Positions 9,072-17,317 of a stretch of DNA of 64,000 bases are shown one piece after another (position 1 is the first letter of the stretch; the number at the start of each line of letters is the position of its first letter). The stretch is from Paenibacillus amylolyticus (lineage in GTDB: Bacteria; Bacillota; Bacilli; Paenibacillales; Paenibacillaceae), in contig NZ_RIAS01000008.1 of NCBI RefSeq assembly GCF_003719335.1, positions 232,432 through 296,431 on the forward strand, written 5' to 3'. Made by a program: the position numbers and the translations under genes. Under the pieces are notes generated by a model, which was not told the DNA's origin, did no database searches, and worked only from the letters and a program-made list of their open reading frames with translations.

Positions 9072-9464
9072 CTATTGTAATTCCCCATTAATGTATCTAC
9101 GATGGTTGCTTGATGCATCCTGTATCCACAAATCCAGCTCAGCCCGACTTACGTAAAATTGATCCTGGACTTTGATAAAGGGAAACATCTTCCCCTCAAA
9201 GTGGTGAAATGCATTCAGACTGCTCTGCTCTGTTTTAATAATACTCATCACCTGATCTTCGTTCATTCCTAGATAGGCAGCGGTTTCGTTCAATGTTAAC
9301 AAAACCTTGTCAGGCAAGAGCGTCTGCTGTTCCGCTGTCTGATTCAGAGTTCCATTACTTTGATCTTTGTCCTGATTCATGAGCAGTACAGAGCCAACAA
9401 TAAATGACACTCCTAAAATAAAACTGGCTAAAAGTATCGAAAATGAAAGAGAAATAGACTTCAT
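9072..9464 (-). CDS. Membrane-anchored protein with excisionase-like helix-turn-helix domain
   Basis: 130 residues. One membrane helix (about residues 8-30) is followed by a polar Gln/Asn-rich linker and a domain (about 55-125) with the pattern LTLNETAAYLGMNEDQV ... FPFIKVQDQFYVSRAELDLW, which matches the HTH_17/excisionase or MerR-like fold. With basic residues only at the extreme N-terminus before the helix, the positive-inside rule puts the C-terminal domain outside the cell, odd for a DNA-binding fold. It may bind something other than DNA. Confidence 0.65.
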   Translation of the reverse strand: MKSISLSFSILLASFILGVSFIVGSVLLMNQDKDQSNGTLNQTAEQQTLLPDKVLLTLNETAAYLGMNEDQVMSIIKTEQSSLNAFHHFEGKMFPFIKVQDQFYVSRAELDLWIQDASSNHRRYINGELQ

Positions 9465-9515
9465 GCAAACCTCCTACTCGATGTCAGTCGAGCCTTTTAA
9501 GTGCATCAGACTAGC

Positions 9516-9933
9516 TTAGTCAAATGTGATAGATTCCCTATGTAACGTGTAATAAAAAAGGCCGTCCTTCAGTTCATCCGACTTGATAAAGTTTAATTTC
9601 CCGAGTAGCCGCTGTGATTGAATATTTTTTTGCTCCACAGTTGCTTCAATCCAATCCCAGTTTCATGATGTTCCATCCCATAGGAATCAAGGCCGTTAAT
9701 GCTTCTCGCATCAGCCCCTGTCCCCAATAAGAAGGGGCTAGATCAAACCCGATCTCTGCGCTGGATGGTACGTTCGGATTCCAACAGTGATAACCTGCTG
9801 TGCCGATCAATTGATGGGTTATTTTATTAAAAACTCCATATCTGCAGCCCGAGTCACCGATATGAAACTGGATCATCTCCTCGGCTTCCTCCACATTACG
9901 GCAAGGCTCAATATCCATGAACCGCGTGACCAT
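9516..9933 (-). pseudogene. GNAT acetyltransferase, truncated and frameshifted
   Basis: The first frame encodes VTRFMDIEPCRNVEEAEEM and a GNAT core with SYWGQGLMREAL, then stops at 9646. In the next frame, directly on, the sequence continues as WIEATVEQKNIQSQRLLGK and GLFYYTLHRE, the conserved end of RimJ/RimL-type GNAT proteins, up to a stop at 9516. A one-base shift near 9648 is therefore present. The first 30-40 residues usual before VTRF are also missing, so two independent lesions point to a decayed gene. Confidence 0.75.
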
Positions 9934-9966
9934 GACGAATAAATGTAATATCCACTCGCTACCCCT

Positions 9967-10458
9967 CTATCTCTGAATAAAGTGTCTAATGCTGCTCGCA
10001 TCACGAAGATTAACAAGTTCTTTTCGCAAAAAAACAGGGTAAATCTCCATCTGCTCTGTCTCTTGGATCGGAAACCAGCGGAACGTTAATTCGCCATCGC
10101 GCTCCAAACCATTGAACTCGGGTTCATCATAAAAGGAATGGCCTTCGGGCAAAGAAATCACATAATAGAATCCGATCTCATGCATCTCCTTGCCATCGTA
10201 CTCATAAAAGTCTTCGCACACAAATGCCAGCTTCTCTACCTGAATAGACACGCTAAGCTCCTCCATCATCTCGCGTCGAATCGCATCCTCCGTTGATTCA
10301 TTCATCTCCACTCGCCCGCCAGGCAAGTTCCAGAAATCATCCTGCTTCGCCTGGTGTAAAAGAACTCTGTCCGCATCCAGTACGATACCGGCTACTCGAA
10401 AGTTAAATCGACTGTTGTCCTGCATATACGAAATGTTTCTGTTCACCGCATCAGTCAT
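9967..10458 (-). CDS. NUDIX hydrolase
   Basis: 163 residues. NUDIX box: GGRVEMNESTEDAIRREMMEE then LSV. The N-terminal part NFRVAGIVLDADRVLLHQ and C-terminal WFPIQETEQMEIYPVF match the ADP-ribose/8-oxo-type NUDIX subgroup in bacilli. The start chosen (MTDAVN) follows GAAGGA by 11 bases; an earlier ATG overlaps that site. The substrate is unknown. Confidence 0.88.
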   Translation of the reverse strand: MTDAVNRNISYMQDNSRFNFRVAGIVLDADRVLLHQAKQDDFWNLPGGRVEMNESTEDAIRREMMEELSVSIQVEKLAFVCEDFYEYDGKEMHEIGFYYVISLPEGHSFYDEPEFNGLERDGELTFRWFPIQETEQMEIYPVFLRKELVNLRDASSIRHFIQR

Positions 10459-10515
10459 CGAACCGCCCATCCTTCAGCAAACCCATTTTGAAATCCGCTT
10501 ACAAACACGAAACTA

Positions 10516-10770
10516 TTACTCATAAATTTTGCCCATATACATGATCTGAGCACATCGCTTCCAAGAGTTATCAGGCTTCACATAATGCGTTAATCCGTGA
10601 ATGGATTCCTGCCCCCAATCGGCTGACGCTTCCAAAAATGATTCTATCGAATCATGCTGCCATTCACCGGGACAGGTTTGTCGATCCTTACTTAGAGCAC
10701 TTAGGAAAGCAATAAAACTTGCTTCATCCTGCACCTCATTCACAAGTTCAAATAAAGTCTTCTGCACCAC
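10516..10770 (-). CDS. DUF7660-like small protein
   Basis: 84 residues from a GTG start preceded by AGAAGG. The pattern SFIAFLSALSKDR, then SIESFLEASADWGQES and a terminal WKRCAQIMYMGKIYE, resembles the DUF7660 family, small proteins often found near immunity-type genes. No catalytic residues are evident. Function unknown. Confidence 0.65.
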   Translation of the reverse strand: MVQKTLFELVNEVQDEASFIAFLSALSKDRQTCPGEWQHDSIESFLEASADWGQESIHGLTHYVKPDNSWKRCAQIMYMGKIYE

Positions 10771-10799
10771 GTTCTGTACCTTCTTTCATGTTGTACTTG

Positions 10800-11309
10800 T
10801 TAATCGATGTCCGCAATGATCCATTTCGCATGCTCACCATCTGCTTTCCATTTCCAAAACACCATGGTGGAGCTGGACTCGATGTCGTCTTCCAATTCCG
10901 TAATGATTACAACACCTTGATAGAGCTTTTTTTGTTCCGTAATCGTAATGCCACCCATGGAAATGATTTTGCGAAACGTATAATTCGGCATGCCAGAGAT
11001 CGGAGATTCCGGCGCAAAGAGGCTCATATATCCCTTTTCATCTTGTTCATATAAGTAACGCATACGCGTATTCATTAGTTTGACAATTTCCAGCTCATCA
11101 CCGGAATACTTGCTCTCATCCACATATTCGGGCGGGGCAACTTCATCTTGTGGCGTAGAGACTGCTGATTCATCTTCATCCACGGATAATTCGTCATTCG
11201 TACTTACCGAGACATCTGGTTGCTGTGTATCCTCAGGCTCTGTTTTACTCTGACAAGCCGTTACAAGCAACAACATAACACCGAGGATCAAGGCAAACTT
11301 TCGGATCAT
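10800..11309 (-). CDS. Lipoprotein of unknown function
   Basis: 169 residues. Signal peptide with lipobox LLLVTACQS (Cys near residue 19), then an acidic low-complexity linker rich in Glu, Asp, Thr and Ser up to about residue 65, then a folded domain starting ELVKLMN-like helices and ending in strands (VVIITELEDD, MVFWKWKADG). The domain has the look of an NTF2/SnoaL-like fold, but I cannot assign it. Preceded by GGGAGTGAAGTGG. Confidence 0.7.
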   Translation of the reverse strand: MIRKFALILGVMLLLVTACQSKTEPEDTQQPDVSVSTNDELSVDEDESAVSTPQDEVAPPEYVDESKYSGDELEIVKLMNTRMRYLYEQDEKGYMSLFAPESPISGMPNYTFRKIISMGGITITEQKKLYQGVVIITELEDDIESSSTMVFWKWKADGEHAKWIIADID

Positions 11310-11465
11310 TCCACTTCACTCCCAGTTCGTTTTCAACCCATGAATTCCTGTCGCTGTAAAAATCTTCTCCCAGGTACATCATAACCCATAATGTGGGATT
11401 TGCGAACGAACGAAATAAGTCAACTTCAAGGCCACATCCCTCCATCATAAAAAAACACGCTGCCT

Positions 11466-11483
11466 GCATGGATCTATCCATGC
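11466..11483. promoter_or_regulatory. Inverted repeat upstream of the lipoprotein gene
   Basis: GCATGGAT-CT-ATCCATGC is a perfect 8-2-8 dyad about 160 bases upstream of the lipoprotein start at 11309. No T run follows on either strand, so an operator is likelier than a terminator. The binding protein is unknown. Confidence 0.35.
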
Positions 11484-11543
11484 CAGATGCAAGCGCGCTA
11501 GCTCCATTATTTATTTACAAACCTATTGAATATCCCTGTACCC

Positions 11544-11711
11544 TTAACTCGGAGCTCCTTCCCATCCTCCATACTCACTTTCAAGCCATGCCTCAAAATC
11601 TTTTTCATTTGGATTCGTTAGTGCCAAAATTCCAACCACCAGAGCCACCAAAGCAACGCTAATCTGTAATCTTCTGCTTCTAGTTCTAGTTTTTCTATGC
11701 TGAATTACCAT
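11544..11711 (-). CDS. Small membrane protein, DUF4359-like
   Basis: 55 residues from the second in-frame ATG, which follows GAGGCCAGCAAAG. A basic N-terminus (QHRKTRTRSRRL) precedes one membrane helix, then LTNPNEKDFEAWLESEYG, a pattern seen at the start of DUF4359 proteins. The usual C-terminal extension is absent; the protein ends soon after this motif and may be shortened. Function unknown. Confidence 0.5.
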   Translation of the reverse strand: MVIQHRKTRTRSRRLQISVALVALVVGILALTNPNEKDFEAWLESEYGGWEGAPS

Positions 11712-11774
11712 CTTTGCTGGCCTCATTTCGTAAAATCTTCACATCGTGTTAAACTCAAATCTAATACCTCTTTC

Positions 11775-12125
11775 TTATCTGTTAAGCAACCCTTCATCAT
11801 ACCATACATCCTCATAATCTTCGGCAATCAGGAACCTCCATCCCGGAGCAAGTCCGAGATATCGACTAATTTTCGAATCCCATTCATCGATATGTGTAAC
11901 GTGCAGAGGGACGAAGAAGTCATCGGCTGACGAGTATTCCTCGGCCCAGATGTACCAGCCTGTCGTATCGCCTTCTGGCTGAATTCGCATCCCGTGAATG
12001 GGTTCACGTTTCTCCTTCACGTTCCAGGAAATCCCTACTTTCAGGTGGGGTTCGCTCGGAACATAGTCTGCATGGTATTTCTCACAAAGTTGCTCCTGCA
12101 CGTGTATAGCGTTCTCCTGTTTCAC
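11775..12125 (-). CDS. Imm33/DUF2185-like putative immunity protein
   Basis: 116 residues from a GTG start preceded by GGGGGAGAGC; a longer ATG start overlaps the upstream gene and has no ribosome site. The core EGDTTGWYIWAEEY and FFVPLHVTHIDEW ... LGLAPGWRFLIAEDY is typical of DUF2185/Imm33-type proteins predicted as immunity proteins in polymorphic toxin loci. It lies 20 bases after another small unknown gene and a gene remnant. No cognate toxin is in this neighbourhood, so it may be an orphan immunity gene. Confidence 0.65.
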   Translation of the reverse strand: MKQENAIHVQEQLCEKYHADYVPSEPHLKVGISWNVKEKREPIHGMRIQPEGDTTGWYIWAEEYSSADDFFVPLHVTHIDEWDSKISRYLGLAPGWRFLIAEDYEDVWYDEGLLNR

Positions 12126-12145
12126 AATCGCTCTCCCCCTTGGTT

Positions 12146-12550
12146 TCAAATGCCGTTGCCGTAATACGCTTTGTATCCAGATAACCATTGATCTATGGAA
12201 AAATCCACAAAATTATAAGGCTCGCACTGCCTAAGATATAGCAGCTGTTCATGCGCTTGTTTGCCGCCCTTTTTTTCCAAATAAGCTATGGTTTCTTCAA
12301 AGCCTGCACCACAAAGCAGCTGCACATCAATATAACTACCCGTGTCCTGATTTTTTCGTTTGGCCTCCCAGATCAGCTCTGTGTCCTCTACGCTACCGAG
12401 AGCAAACAACATAACACACATCAGTTTCAACACCTCATGATCCTCTGTTTCCTGGTTCTCCATCTCTTGTTGAAGCAGCTTACGAATGGATTCCCGCTGA
12501 TTCTTGCCAGGCTCCACTCCGTATAATTGCAACAATTCATCTTCATTCAT
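12146..12550 (-). CDS. Hypothetical helical protein next to the Imm33-like gene
   Basis: 134 residues, mostly alpha-helical (HEVLKLMCVMLFALGSVEDTE), no signal peptide. The segment IDVQLLCGAGFEETIAYL resembles repeat-type helical proteins found beside bacillary immunity genes, but I do not recognise the family. Its ATG overlaps the stop of the upstream remnant within ATGAATGA, showing translational coupling to a gene that is now broken. Likely co-transcribed with the Imm33-like gene. Confidence 0.6.
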   Translation of the reverse strand: MNEDELLQLYGVEPGKNQRESIRKLLQQEMENQETEDHEVLKLMCVMLFALGSVEDTELIWEAKRKNQDTGSYIDVQLLCGAGFEETIAYLEKKGGKQAHEQLLYLRQCEPYNFVDFSIDQWLSGYKAYYGNGI

Positions 12551-12722
12551 CTCTGTTCACCTGACTTACTTCAGAATGTCGTTTAATTCTTCCGCTTTTT
12601 TGCAATCCCGGGAACCAAGGTGTAATCAACTCCAACATCTCTTTGAAAAACAACCAAATGATGCCCATGCCTCCGGCAACGTTACCTGTAGAAGAAATAA
12701 CGATGTTCCATATCGAGTAGTT
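12543..12722 (-). pseudogene. 3' remnant of a membrane-associated protein gene
   Basis: An open frame of about 58 codons without a start codon near its 5' end. The peptide reads NIVISSTGNVAGGMGIIW then LFFKEMLELITPWFPG, a hydrophobic, protein-like sequence. It ends at a TGA that overlaps the ATG of the next gene, an arrangement typical of an intact operon. The 5' part is missing. It could be the tail of a lost partner of the two following genes. Confidence 0.4.
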
Positions 12723-12742
12723 TCACGCACTTTTAGAACTTT

Positions 12743-13252
12743 TCAATCTTCTTCCTTAACCTCTAAAACCAAGTCTTGATGCTGCCGAACCCACTCATTC
12801 ATTGTCATGATCGCTTGTTGCGAAGCTTGCTGATATGCTGCGTATAACAGCTCCGTCTGCTGAAGCAAATGAGGATTATGCTCCAAATCGGTTGGCGATA
12901 CTTCGTGCCACGTTTCTTCGGATTTTTTGGCATCCGTTATAAGTGCTTCAATATCATCCAGTACATCCACCATCTCATTCAAATCAAAAAATTGCATGCC
13001 TTTCCTGATCCCGCTCCAGCTACGCAAATCAATGATGTTATACGCCGAGAACCAATAAAACTCTGCCAGACTTTTGGTGTGATTGTGATAGGAGTAAAAC
13101 AGGTATAGCGCTTGTTGCCCTTCGATTAGCCGCAGGTATACCTCTTTTTTGGCTTCCATACTCTGTCCGCGGACGGAAAGCAGCATCGGTTCAATACACA
13201 GCCAGCTTAGTTTTTGGGAATTTAAATCTTCTTTTCTGATCTCAGCCTTCAT
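12743..13252 (-). CDS. Hypothetical protein
   Basis: 169 residues from the ATG that follows GAGAGGAGCTTGTA. The N-terminal half has strands with WLCIEPMLLSVRGQ and YLRLIEGQQALYLFYSY; the C-terminal half is acidic and helical (LNEMVDVLDDIEALI). No signal peptide, membrane segment or known motif. I do not recognise the family. Confidence 0.6.
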   Translation of the reverse strand: MKAEIRKEDLNSQKLSWLCIEPMLLSVRGQSMEAKKEVYLRLIEGQQALYLFYSYHNHTKSLAEFYWFSAYNIIDLRSWSGIRKGMQFFDLNEMVDVLDDIEALITDAKKSEETWHEVSPTDLEHNPHLLQQTELLYAAYQQASQQAIMTMNEWVRQHQDLVLEVKEED

Positions 13253-13327
13253 TACAAGCTCCTCTCTATTCACTGTTTACTTGTATGTGGTTCGAGCTTC
13301 ATGTTGATGTCCATTTATGTTGCCTCC

Positions 13328-13810
13328 CTACCTCATGGTGTAGTGCAAAATATGCTGAATACCGCGGCTGCCCATTCGGATCAACCCAAGGTCGAGAAAA
13401 CCAGATTTTACATACAACTGATATGCAGCCTTATTTGCCTCATTCACAGCGAGAATGATTTCGTCAACTTCTGGGTGAAACTTACGTACCCAATCAGGCA
13501 GTTGCTTCATGGCATCCAGTGCATAACCTTTCCCTTGATATTGCTCCGAGATCGACAGCGCACGAATGAGTATTTTGTGATCCGATTCCGCAGGCTCCAC
13601 GTATTCTGACCCTTTATGTAAAACAAAGAACCCTACAGGCACAGCCTGATGTAAAATAACAACCGGATCTTTGTCCGGATTCATCATAGCCTCTTCGATC
13701 ACCTCGGCAGGCAACGCCGTGAAGTGAACTTGTTCATTTTTTAGCGTAAACCCGGTTAAATCCTGATAATATCGTTCTTCATATTGTGCCAAATGAATAC
13801 CTTGTCCCAT
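13328..13810 (-). CDS. GNAT N-acetyltransferase
   Basis: 160 residues. Acetyl-CoA loop SEQYQGKGYALDAM near residue 95, then VNEANKAAYQLYVKSGF, the standard GNAT C-terminal helix and strand. N-terminal residues resemble the spermine/spermidine-acetyltransferase-like subgroup seen in bacilli (YERYYQDLTGF), but the substrate is not certain. Follows the phospholipase-like paralogue by about 24 bases and may share its transcript. Confidence 0.82.
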   Translation of the reverse strand: MGQGIHLAQYEERYYQDLTGFTLKNEQVHFTALPAEVIEEAMMNPDKDPVVILHQAVPVGFFVLHKGSEYVEPAESDHKILIRALSISEQYQGKGYALDAMKQLPDWVRKFHPEVDEIILAVNEANKAAYQLYVKSGFLDLGLIRMGSRGIQHILHYTMR

Positions 13811-13834
13811 CCTGTTGCCCCACTTCCTGTCTCA

Positions 13835-14464
13835 CTATGATTGCAAATGTTCGTATACATGCCATTCTTGGAACAGCGTACTTAAATCGGAAGCGGTTTT
13901 CTGAATAAATGAGGATATAGAGTCCATCGTTACTATAATTAAATCATCTACAGGCTCGTTGTCCCTATTCATAAAAAAATCCAGCTTTTCTTCCCTATAT
14001 TCGTACACCTCCTGTGCTGTCAGACCACCAAATTCATATGCCTTTGCTGTGTTCAGCTGATCTAACCATCGGGAAGCATCAGCATATTCTCGGAGGATTC
14101 TGAACTCTAGCTTTTTCACATCATGGGTGTACACGATTCGTCCATTCGGGTCAGCTTCGTATGATGGATAAATCTGATAAGTCCACTCACGATCAGTGTA
14201 TATATGAGCAATGTAACCGCATAAGTATTGCGAAAATTGAGGGTCTTTCTTCATCCCATGTCTGTTAGATTCAATCACCTGCTGATAATCGGCATCTGTA
14301 GGAAATTCATGTTCTACAACCATCAGGTGAGTTTTTGCCTTTTCACTGCGTATGTTCGTTCTCACATGAATGGAATCCGGTGCTAAACTCCCCAGCAATA
14401 GAGACGGAGATGGGGCCGAACTGATTTCGGCTGCAATTGCAAAATGAACCATTGGCCAAGGCAA
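13835..14464 (-). CDS. Zinc-dependent phospholipase C family protein (copy 2)
   Basis: 209 residues, paralogous to the gene at 2887-3555: same start (MPWPMVHFAIA), same GSLAPDSIHVR and KTHLMV positions, and the same YREEKLDFF-like helix near the end. It lacks a signal peptide. One candidate ligand differs, AHQ in copy 1 being AAE here, so the metal site may not be fully conserved and activity is uncertain. Confidence 0.72.
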   Translation of the reverse strand: MPWPMVHFAIAAEISSAPSPSLLLGSLAPDSIHVRTNIRSEKAKTHLMVVEHEFPTDADYQQVIESNRHGMKKDPQFSQYLCGYIAHIYTDREWTYQIYPSYEADPNGRIVYTHDVKKLEFRILREYADASRWLDQLNTAKAYEFGGLTAQEVYEYREEKLDFFMNRDNEPVDDLIIVTMDSISSFIQKTASDLSTLFQEWHVYEHLQS

Positions 14465-14530
14465 GCGAAGCCCTCCTTTTATCCTGAGATGTTATGATTT
14501 CAATGACGAAGCAGCACGGCTCCCCCTCTT

Positions 14531-14761
14531 TCAAAGTTTTGTCCTGTTCACGTCTTTCCGCACAATCAAAGAAGAAACAAGAGCAACCGAGCTTACAAGC
14601 GGTAACCAAACCATCCTGCCCGTAATCACAAGCACAGGTGCCAACATCAGAATGACTCCGAAAAACACCATCAGCCGCAACTTTTTCTTTATGCCCTTTA
14701 CCGTCCAGATCAGACCGATGAAAGAGAGAAGTAACAGGAAAACATTGTCGTACTGGTCCAT
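14531..14761 (-). CDS. Small membrane protein, unknown
   Basis: 76 residues with three closely packed hydrophobic segments (about 7-24, 30-48, 50-66) and a basic end. The start follows AAAGGGGGCGAAGAGG. No family recognised. Confidence 0.6.
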   Translation of the reverse strand: MDQYDNVFLLLLSFIGLIWTVKGIKKKLRLMVFFGVILMLAPVLVITGRMVWLPLVSSVALVSSLIVRKDVNRTKL

Positions 14762-14830
14762 CCTCTTCGCCCCCTTTAAAAATACTAAATCTTCTCCTAG
14801 ACGAAAAGTAAGCTTTGCTTACGACATCCG

Positions 14831-15319
14831 TTATCGGATCAAATAATCGACCACCGGGTACGAAATCACGTTACGATCCCTATAGGCTGAGGTTACGGCA
14901 TCCGGAAATGTGCTGAGAATGCCATTCTGTAGCAATACAGGTCTAAAGCCACGCTCCATGGCACCATTGTATGTGAACAGGACACATTCTTCTGCGGCAA
15001 AGCCGGATACAATGAGCAGTCCAACGCCTAAATCCTTGAGCGTCTGCTCGAGATTGGTCTGCCAGAATGCATTGGAACTCTCTTTTGTTACGATAATATC
15101 TTCCCCATCCACATCAATCTCGGGAATGACCTGATACTGTTCGGGTTCTGCTCCCTCCATGCCTTCCACATCCTGAACATGGACGACCACATGGTCATTG
15201 GAGCGAAGCACGTTCGCGACGTGATTAATATATTCGCAGGCATGGTCTATGGCCTTCTGATCCATCTTTTGACGCACAATGCTCTCTTGCATATCCACAA
15301 TAATCAATCCTGTTTTCAT
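14831..15319 (-). CDS. Isochorismatase-family cysteine hydrolase
   Basis: 162 residues. The catalytic triad of this family is visible: Asp in LIIVDMQ (residue 9), Lys in VTKESSNAF (about 80) and Cys in GFAAEECVLFT (about 115), with the preceding cis-peptide region. Relatives hydrolyse nicotinamide, N-carbamoyl compounds or isochorismate; the substrate here is not evident. Single gene. Confidence 0.88.
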   Translation of the reverse strand: MKTGLIIVDMQESIVRQKMDQKAIDHACEYINHVANVLRSNDHVVVHVQDVEGMEGAEPEQYQVIPEIDVDGEDIIVTKESSNAFWQTNLEQTLKDLGVGLLIVSGFAAEECVLFTYNGAMERGFRPVLLQNGILSTFPDAVTSAYRDRNVISYPVVDYLIR

Positions 15320-15382
15320 CTAATCTCTCCCTTTAATGTCTAACGTTTTATATTTACTATCCCGTCCTGTCAATGGATCAGG

Positions 15383-16096
15383 CTAATCATCCCTAAACAA
15401 TTCATTCAGCATTCGATCCCGGTTCTCCAGAAAGCTGCGAGTGATCTGATAATGATCTGTATCCTCATACCTAATCTCGTGAATATGTCCTTCGTCAAAA
15501 CTTAAAATTTCCGCCCCGGGGTACCCGAGCAAAATGGGCGAATGTGTAGCAATGATAAATTGCGAAGTACTCGACAAGTCATGAAGAATTCTCAGCAACG
15601 AAAGCTGCCGGGCTGGAGACAACGCAGCCTCTGGCTCATCAAGCAGATAAATCCCCTTTGAACTGAAACGGTTAATGAACAAGTTAAGAAAAGACTCCCC
15701 ATGGGATTGCTCATGCAGCGAACGCCCACCATAATATCGTAGCGATTCCGGCATCTCATCGACATGTGATGCAAACTGATAGAAGGATTCAGATCGCAAG
15801 AAAAAACCGTTTGCCATCTTAGGCAACCAGGCGAGTCTTAGATAATCTCCTAGGGAGGACTCTGATGCATGTGTTTCAAATACATTATTCCGCCCGCCCC
15901 CAGCGGTGTTGAATTCACATTGATGAGCGATGCCTTCCAGCAATGTTGATTTTCCAGATCCATTTTCACCAACAAAAAACGTAACGTTATTGCTTAACGT
16001 CAGCCGCTCCAAGGAACGAATCGATGGGATATTAAAGGGATATTCCCCAGGCTGCTCAATCTTGTCTGACATTAATTCAACACTTCGAAGATACAT
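15383..16096 (-). CDS. AAA/ABC-type ATPase (single-protein, RecF/SMC-like)
   Basis: 237 residues. Walker A GENGSGKSTLLEGI near residue 45, ABC-type signature region (SLHEQSHGESFLNLF), Walker B IYLLDEPEAALSP, and a switch His in IIATHSPILLG. The short length and ATHSP motif match the AAA_21/AAA_15 ATPases that act alone. No nuclease domain (TOPRIM) is attached and no neighbouring nuclease is seen, so a defence role cannot be claimed. Confidence 0.85.
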   Translation of the reverse strand: MYLRSVELMSDKIEQPGEYPFNIPSIRSLERLTLSNNVTFFVGENGSGKSTLLEGIAHQCEFNTAGGGRNNVFETHASESSLGDYLRLAWLPKMANGFFLRSESFYQFASHVDEMPESLRYYGGRSLHEQSHGESFLNLFINRFSSKGIYLLDEPEAALSPARQLSLLRILHDLSSTSQFIIATHSPILLGYPGAEILSFDEGHIHEIRYEDTDHYQITRSFLENRDRMLNELFRDD

Positions 16097-16182
16097 GATC
16101 CACCTCCTGCATTAGGTTCATTCACTTAACCTCTATTTCCATCGTACCCTATACTCCAATATTTTGGAAACCGCTTCAACTG

Positions 16183-16213
16183 AAAAAGAGCGAGCCCGTT
16201 GGCTCACTCTTTA
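16183..16213 (-). terminator. Intrinsic terminator of the glycosyltransferase operon
   Basis: AAAGAG-C-GAGCC / GGCTC-A-CTCTTT hairpin; on the minus strand it is followed by CTTTTT, about 90 bases after the stop of the glycosyltransferase gene. Confidence 0.75.
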
Positions 16214-16302
16214 TATTGCTTATCCATGTGGCTGGCCACACTTGTTATCGAGCAGGGCACCACAGTTGAGAGCTAAACGGAAGCGCATGATCCTCAGACG
16301 GA

Positions 16303-17316
16303 TTAATAAACAAACCTGCGCTGTGCCCAATAGCTAAACACAAAGATTGAAATTTCCGTTAGAATTTTAGCCGCCAACAGCGGGATGATTAGTTGTTCAT
16401 TATAGAAATATAACAATCCATAGTTTAGCAGCAACACGAGCATTACAAGCGAGAAATATTTCGGTAACGACTGCCGGATCTTGGCGCTCCGACCTGCGGA
16501 GAATACATATTTGCGATTGATGGTGTAGTTGAACATAGAGCTACAGAGCCTTGCTGCTACCACGGACAGGAACAGATTGTGTGTAAAATACTGTACGATA
16601 AATAATAATCCAAAATCAATCAGGGCAGATATGACAGACGAAGTACTGAACATCAGAATGGGCATATATATGCGAAACGAGTCTGCTAAAGGACGGAAAT
16701 GGGATGACTCATTGTGGTCCAGATAGACCGTATCAATGAATTCTTCTGTAATTGCATACCCTTCCTTATGTGCGGTTAGCAGCATATTCATCTCATACTC
16801 AAACCGTTCACCCGGAATTTGGCACAGCCAGTCCAGCATCGCATATGGAAAACCACGAAGTCCCGTCTGCGTGTCATACACCTTAATGCCTGTTGTCAGC
16901 GAAAATACAGCACGGGTAACACGGTTACCGAAACGGCTGCGGGCTGGCACCTTTCCTGTAAAGCGACGGCTACCTAACACAATGCCAGGGTTTGTCTGAG
17001 CAAGCAGTGTCTCAACGATGCTGCGAATATCATGTGGCAGATGTTGCCCGTCACTGTCTGCACATACAACTCCGCCTTGCGGGCCATGCTCTCTAATATA
17101 CTGAAAGCCCGTTTTCAGCGCCCTCCCTTTACCCAGATTGACTTCGTGAGTGAGCACTGTACAGCCATATGCCTCAGCTGTCTTGAAAATTCCGCGGTAT
17201 GCATCCCCGCTGCCATCATCCACGATGACAATTGGCCCAAGCTTAAACGTCTGCAATTGCATAACCAGATTCAATAAACGAACGTCAGGTTCATAGGATG
17301 GAATAAGGATGGTCAT
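16303..17316 (-). CDS. Glycosyltransferase family 2 fused to GtrA-like membrane domain
   Basis: 337 residues. The N-terminal GT-A domain has IPSYEPD, IVIVDDGSGD and the DxD motif ADSDGQH (about residue 87); it resembles polyprenyl-phosphate glycosyltransferases. From about residue 220 on there are four membrane helices of the GtrA type (FLSVVAARLCSSMFNYTINRKYVF). Such fusions load a sugar on undecaprenyl phosphate and help flip it, for wall or teichoic acid decoration. Only two bases separate it from the upstream glycosidase gene, so they are an operon. Confidence 0.88.
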   Translation of the reverse strand: MTILIPSYEPDVRLLNLVMQLQTFKLGPIVIVDDGSGDAYRGIFKTAEAYGCTVLTHEVNLGKGRALKTGFQYIREHGPQGGVVCADSDGQHLPHDIRSIVETLLAQTNPGIVLGSRRFTGKVPARSRFGNRVTRAVFSLTTGIKVYDTQTGLRGFPYAMLDWLCQIPGERFEYEMNMLLTAHKEGYAITEEFIDTVYLDHNESSHFRPLADSFRIYMPILMFSTSSVISALIDFGLLFIVQYFTHNLFLSVVAARLCSSMFNYTINRKYVFSAGRSAKIRQSLPKYFSLVMLVLLLNYGLLYFYNEQLIIPLLAAKILTEISIFVFSYWAQRRFVY

Positions 17317-17317
17317 A

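Noticed and set aside
11245..11481. Minus-strand 78-codon frame overlapping the lipoprotein start
   Set aside because: Contains protein-like words (GEDFYSDRNSWVENELG), but overlaps the ribosome site and first 65 bases of a well-supported lipoprotein gene and has no ribosome site of its own. At most a decayed remnant.
15383..16096. OLD-family or other defence ATPase
   Set aside because: Only the ATPase domain is present, without TOPRIM or partner nuclease, so a defence label is not supported.
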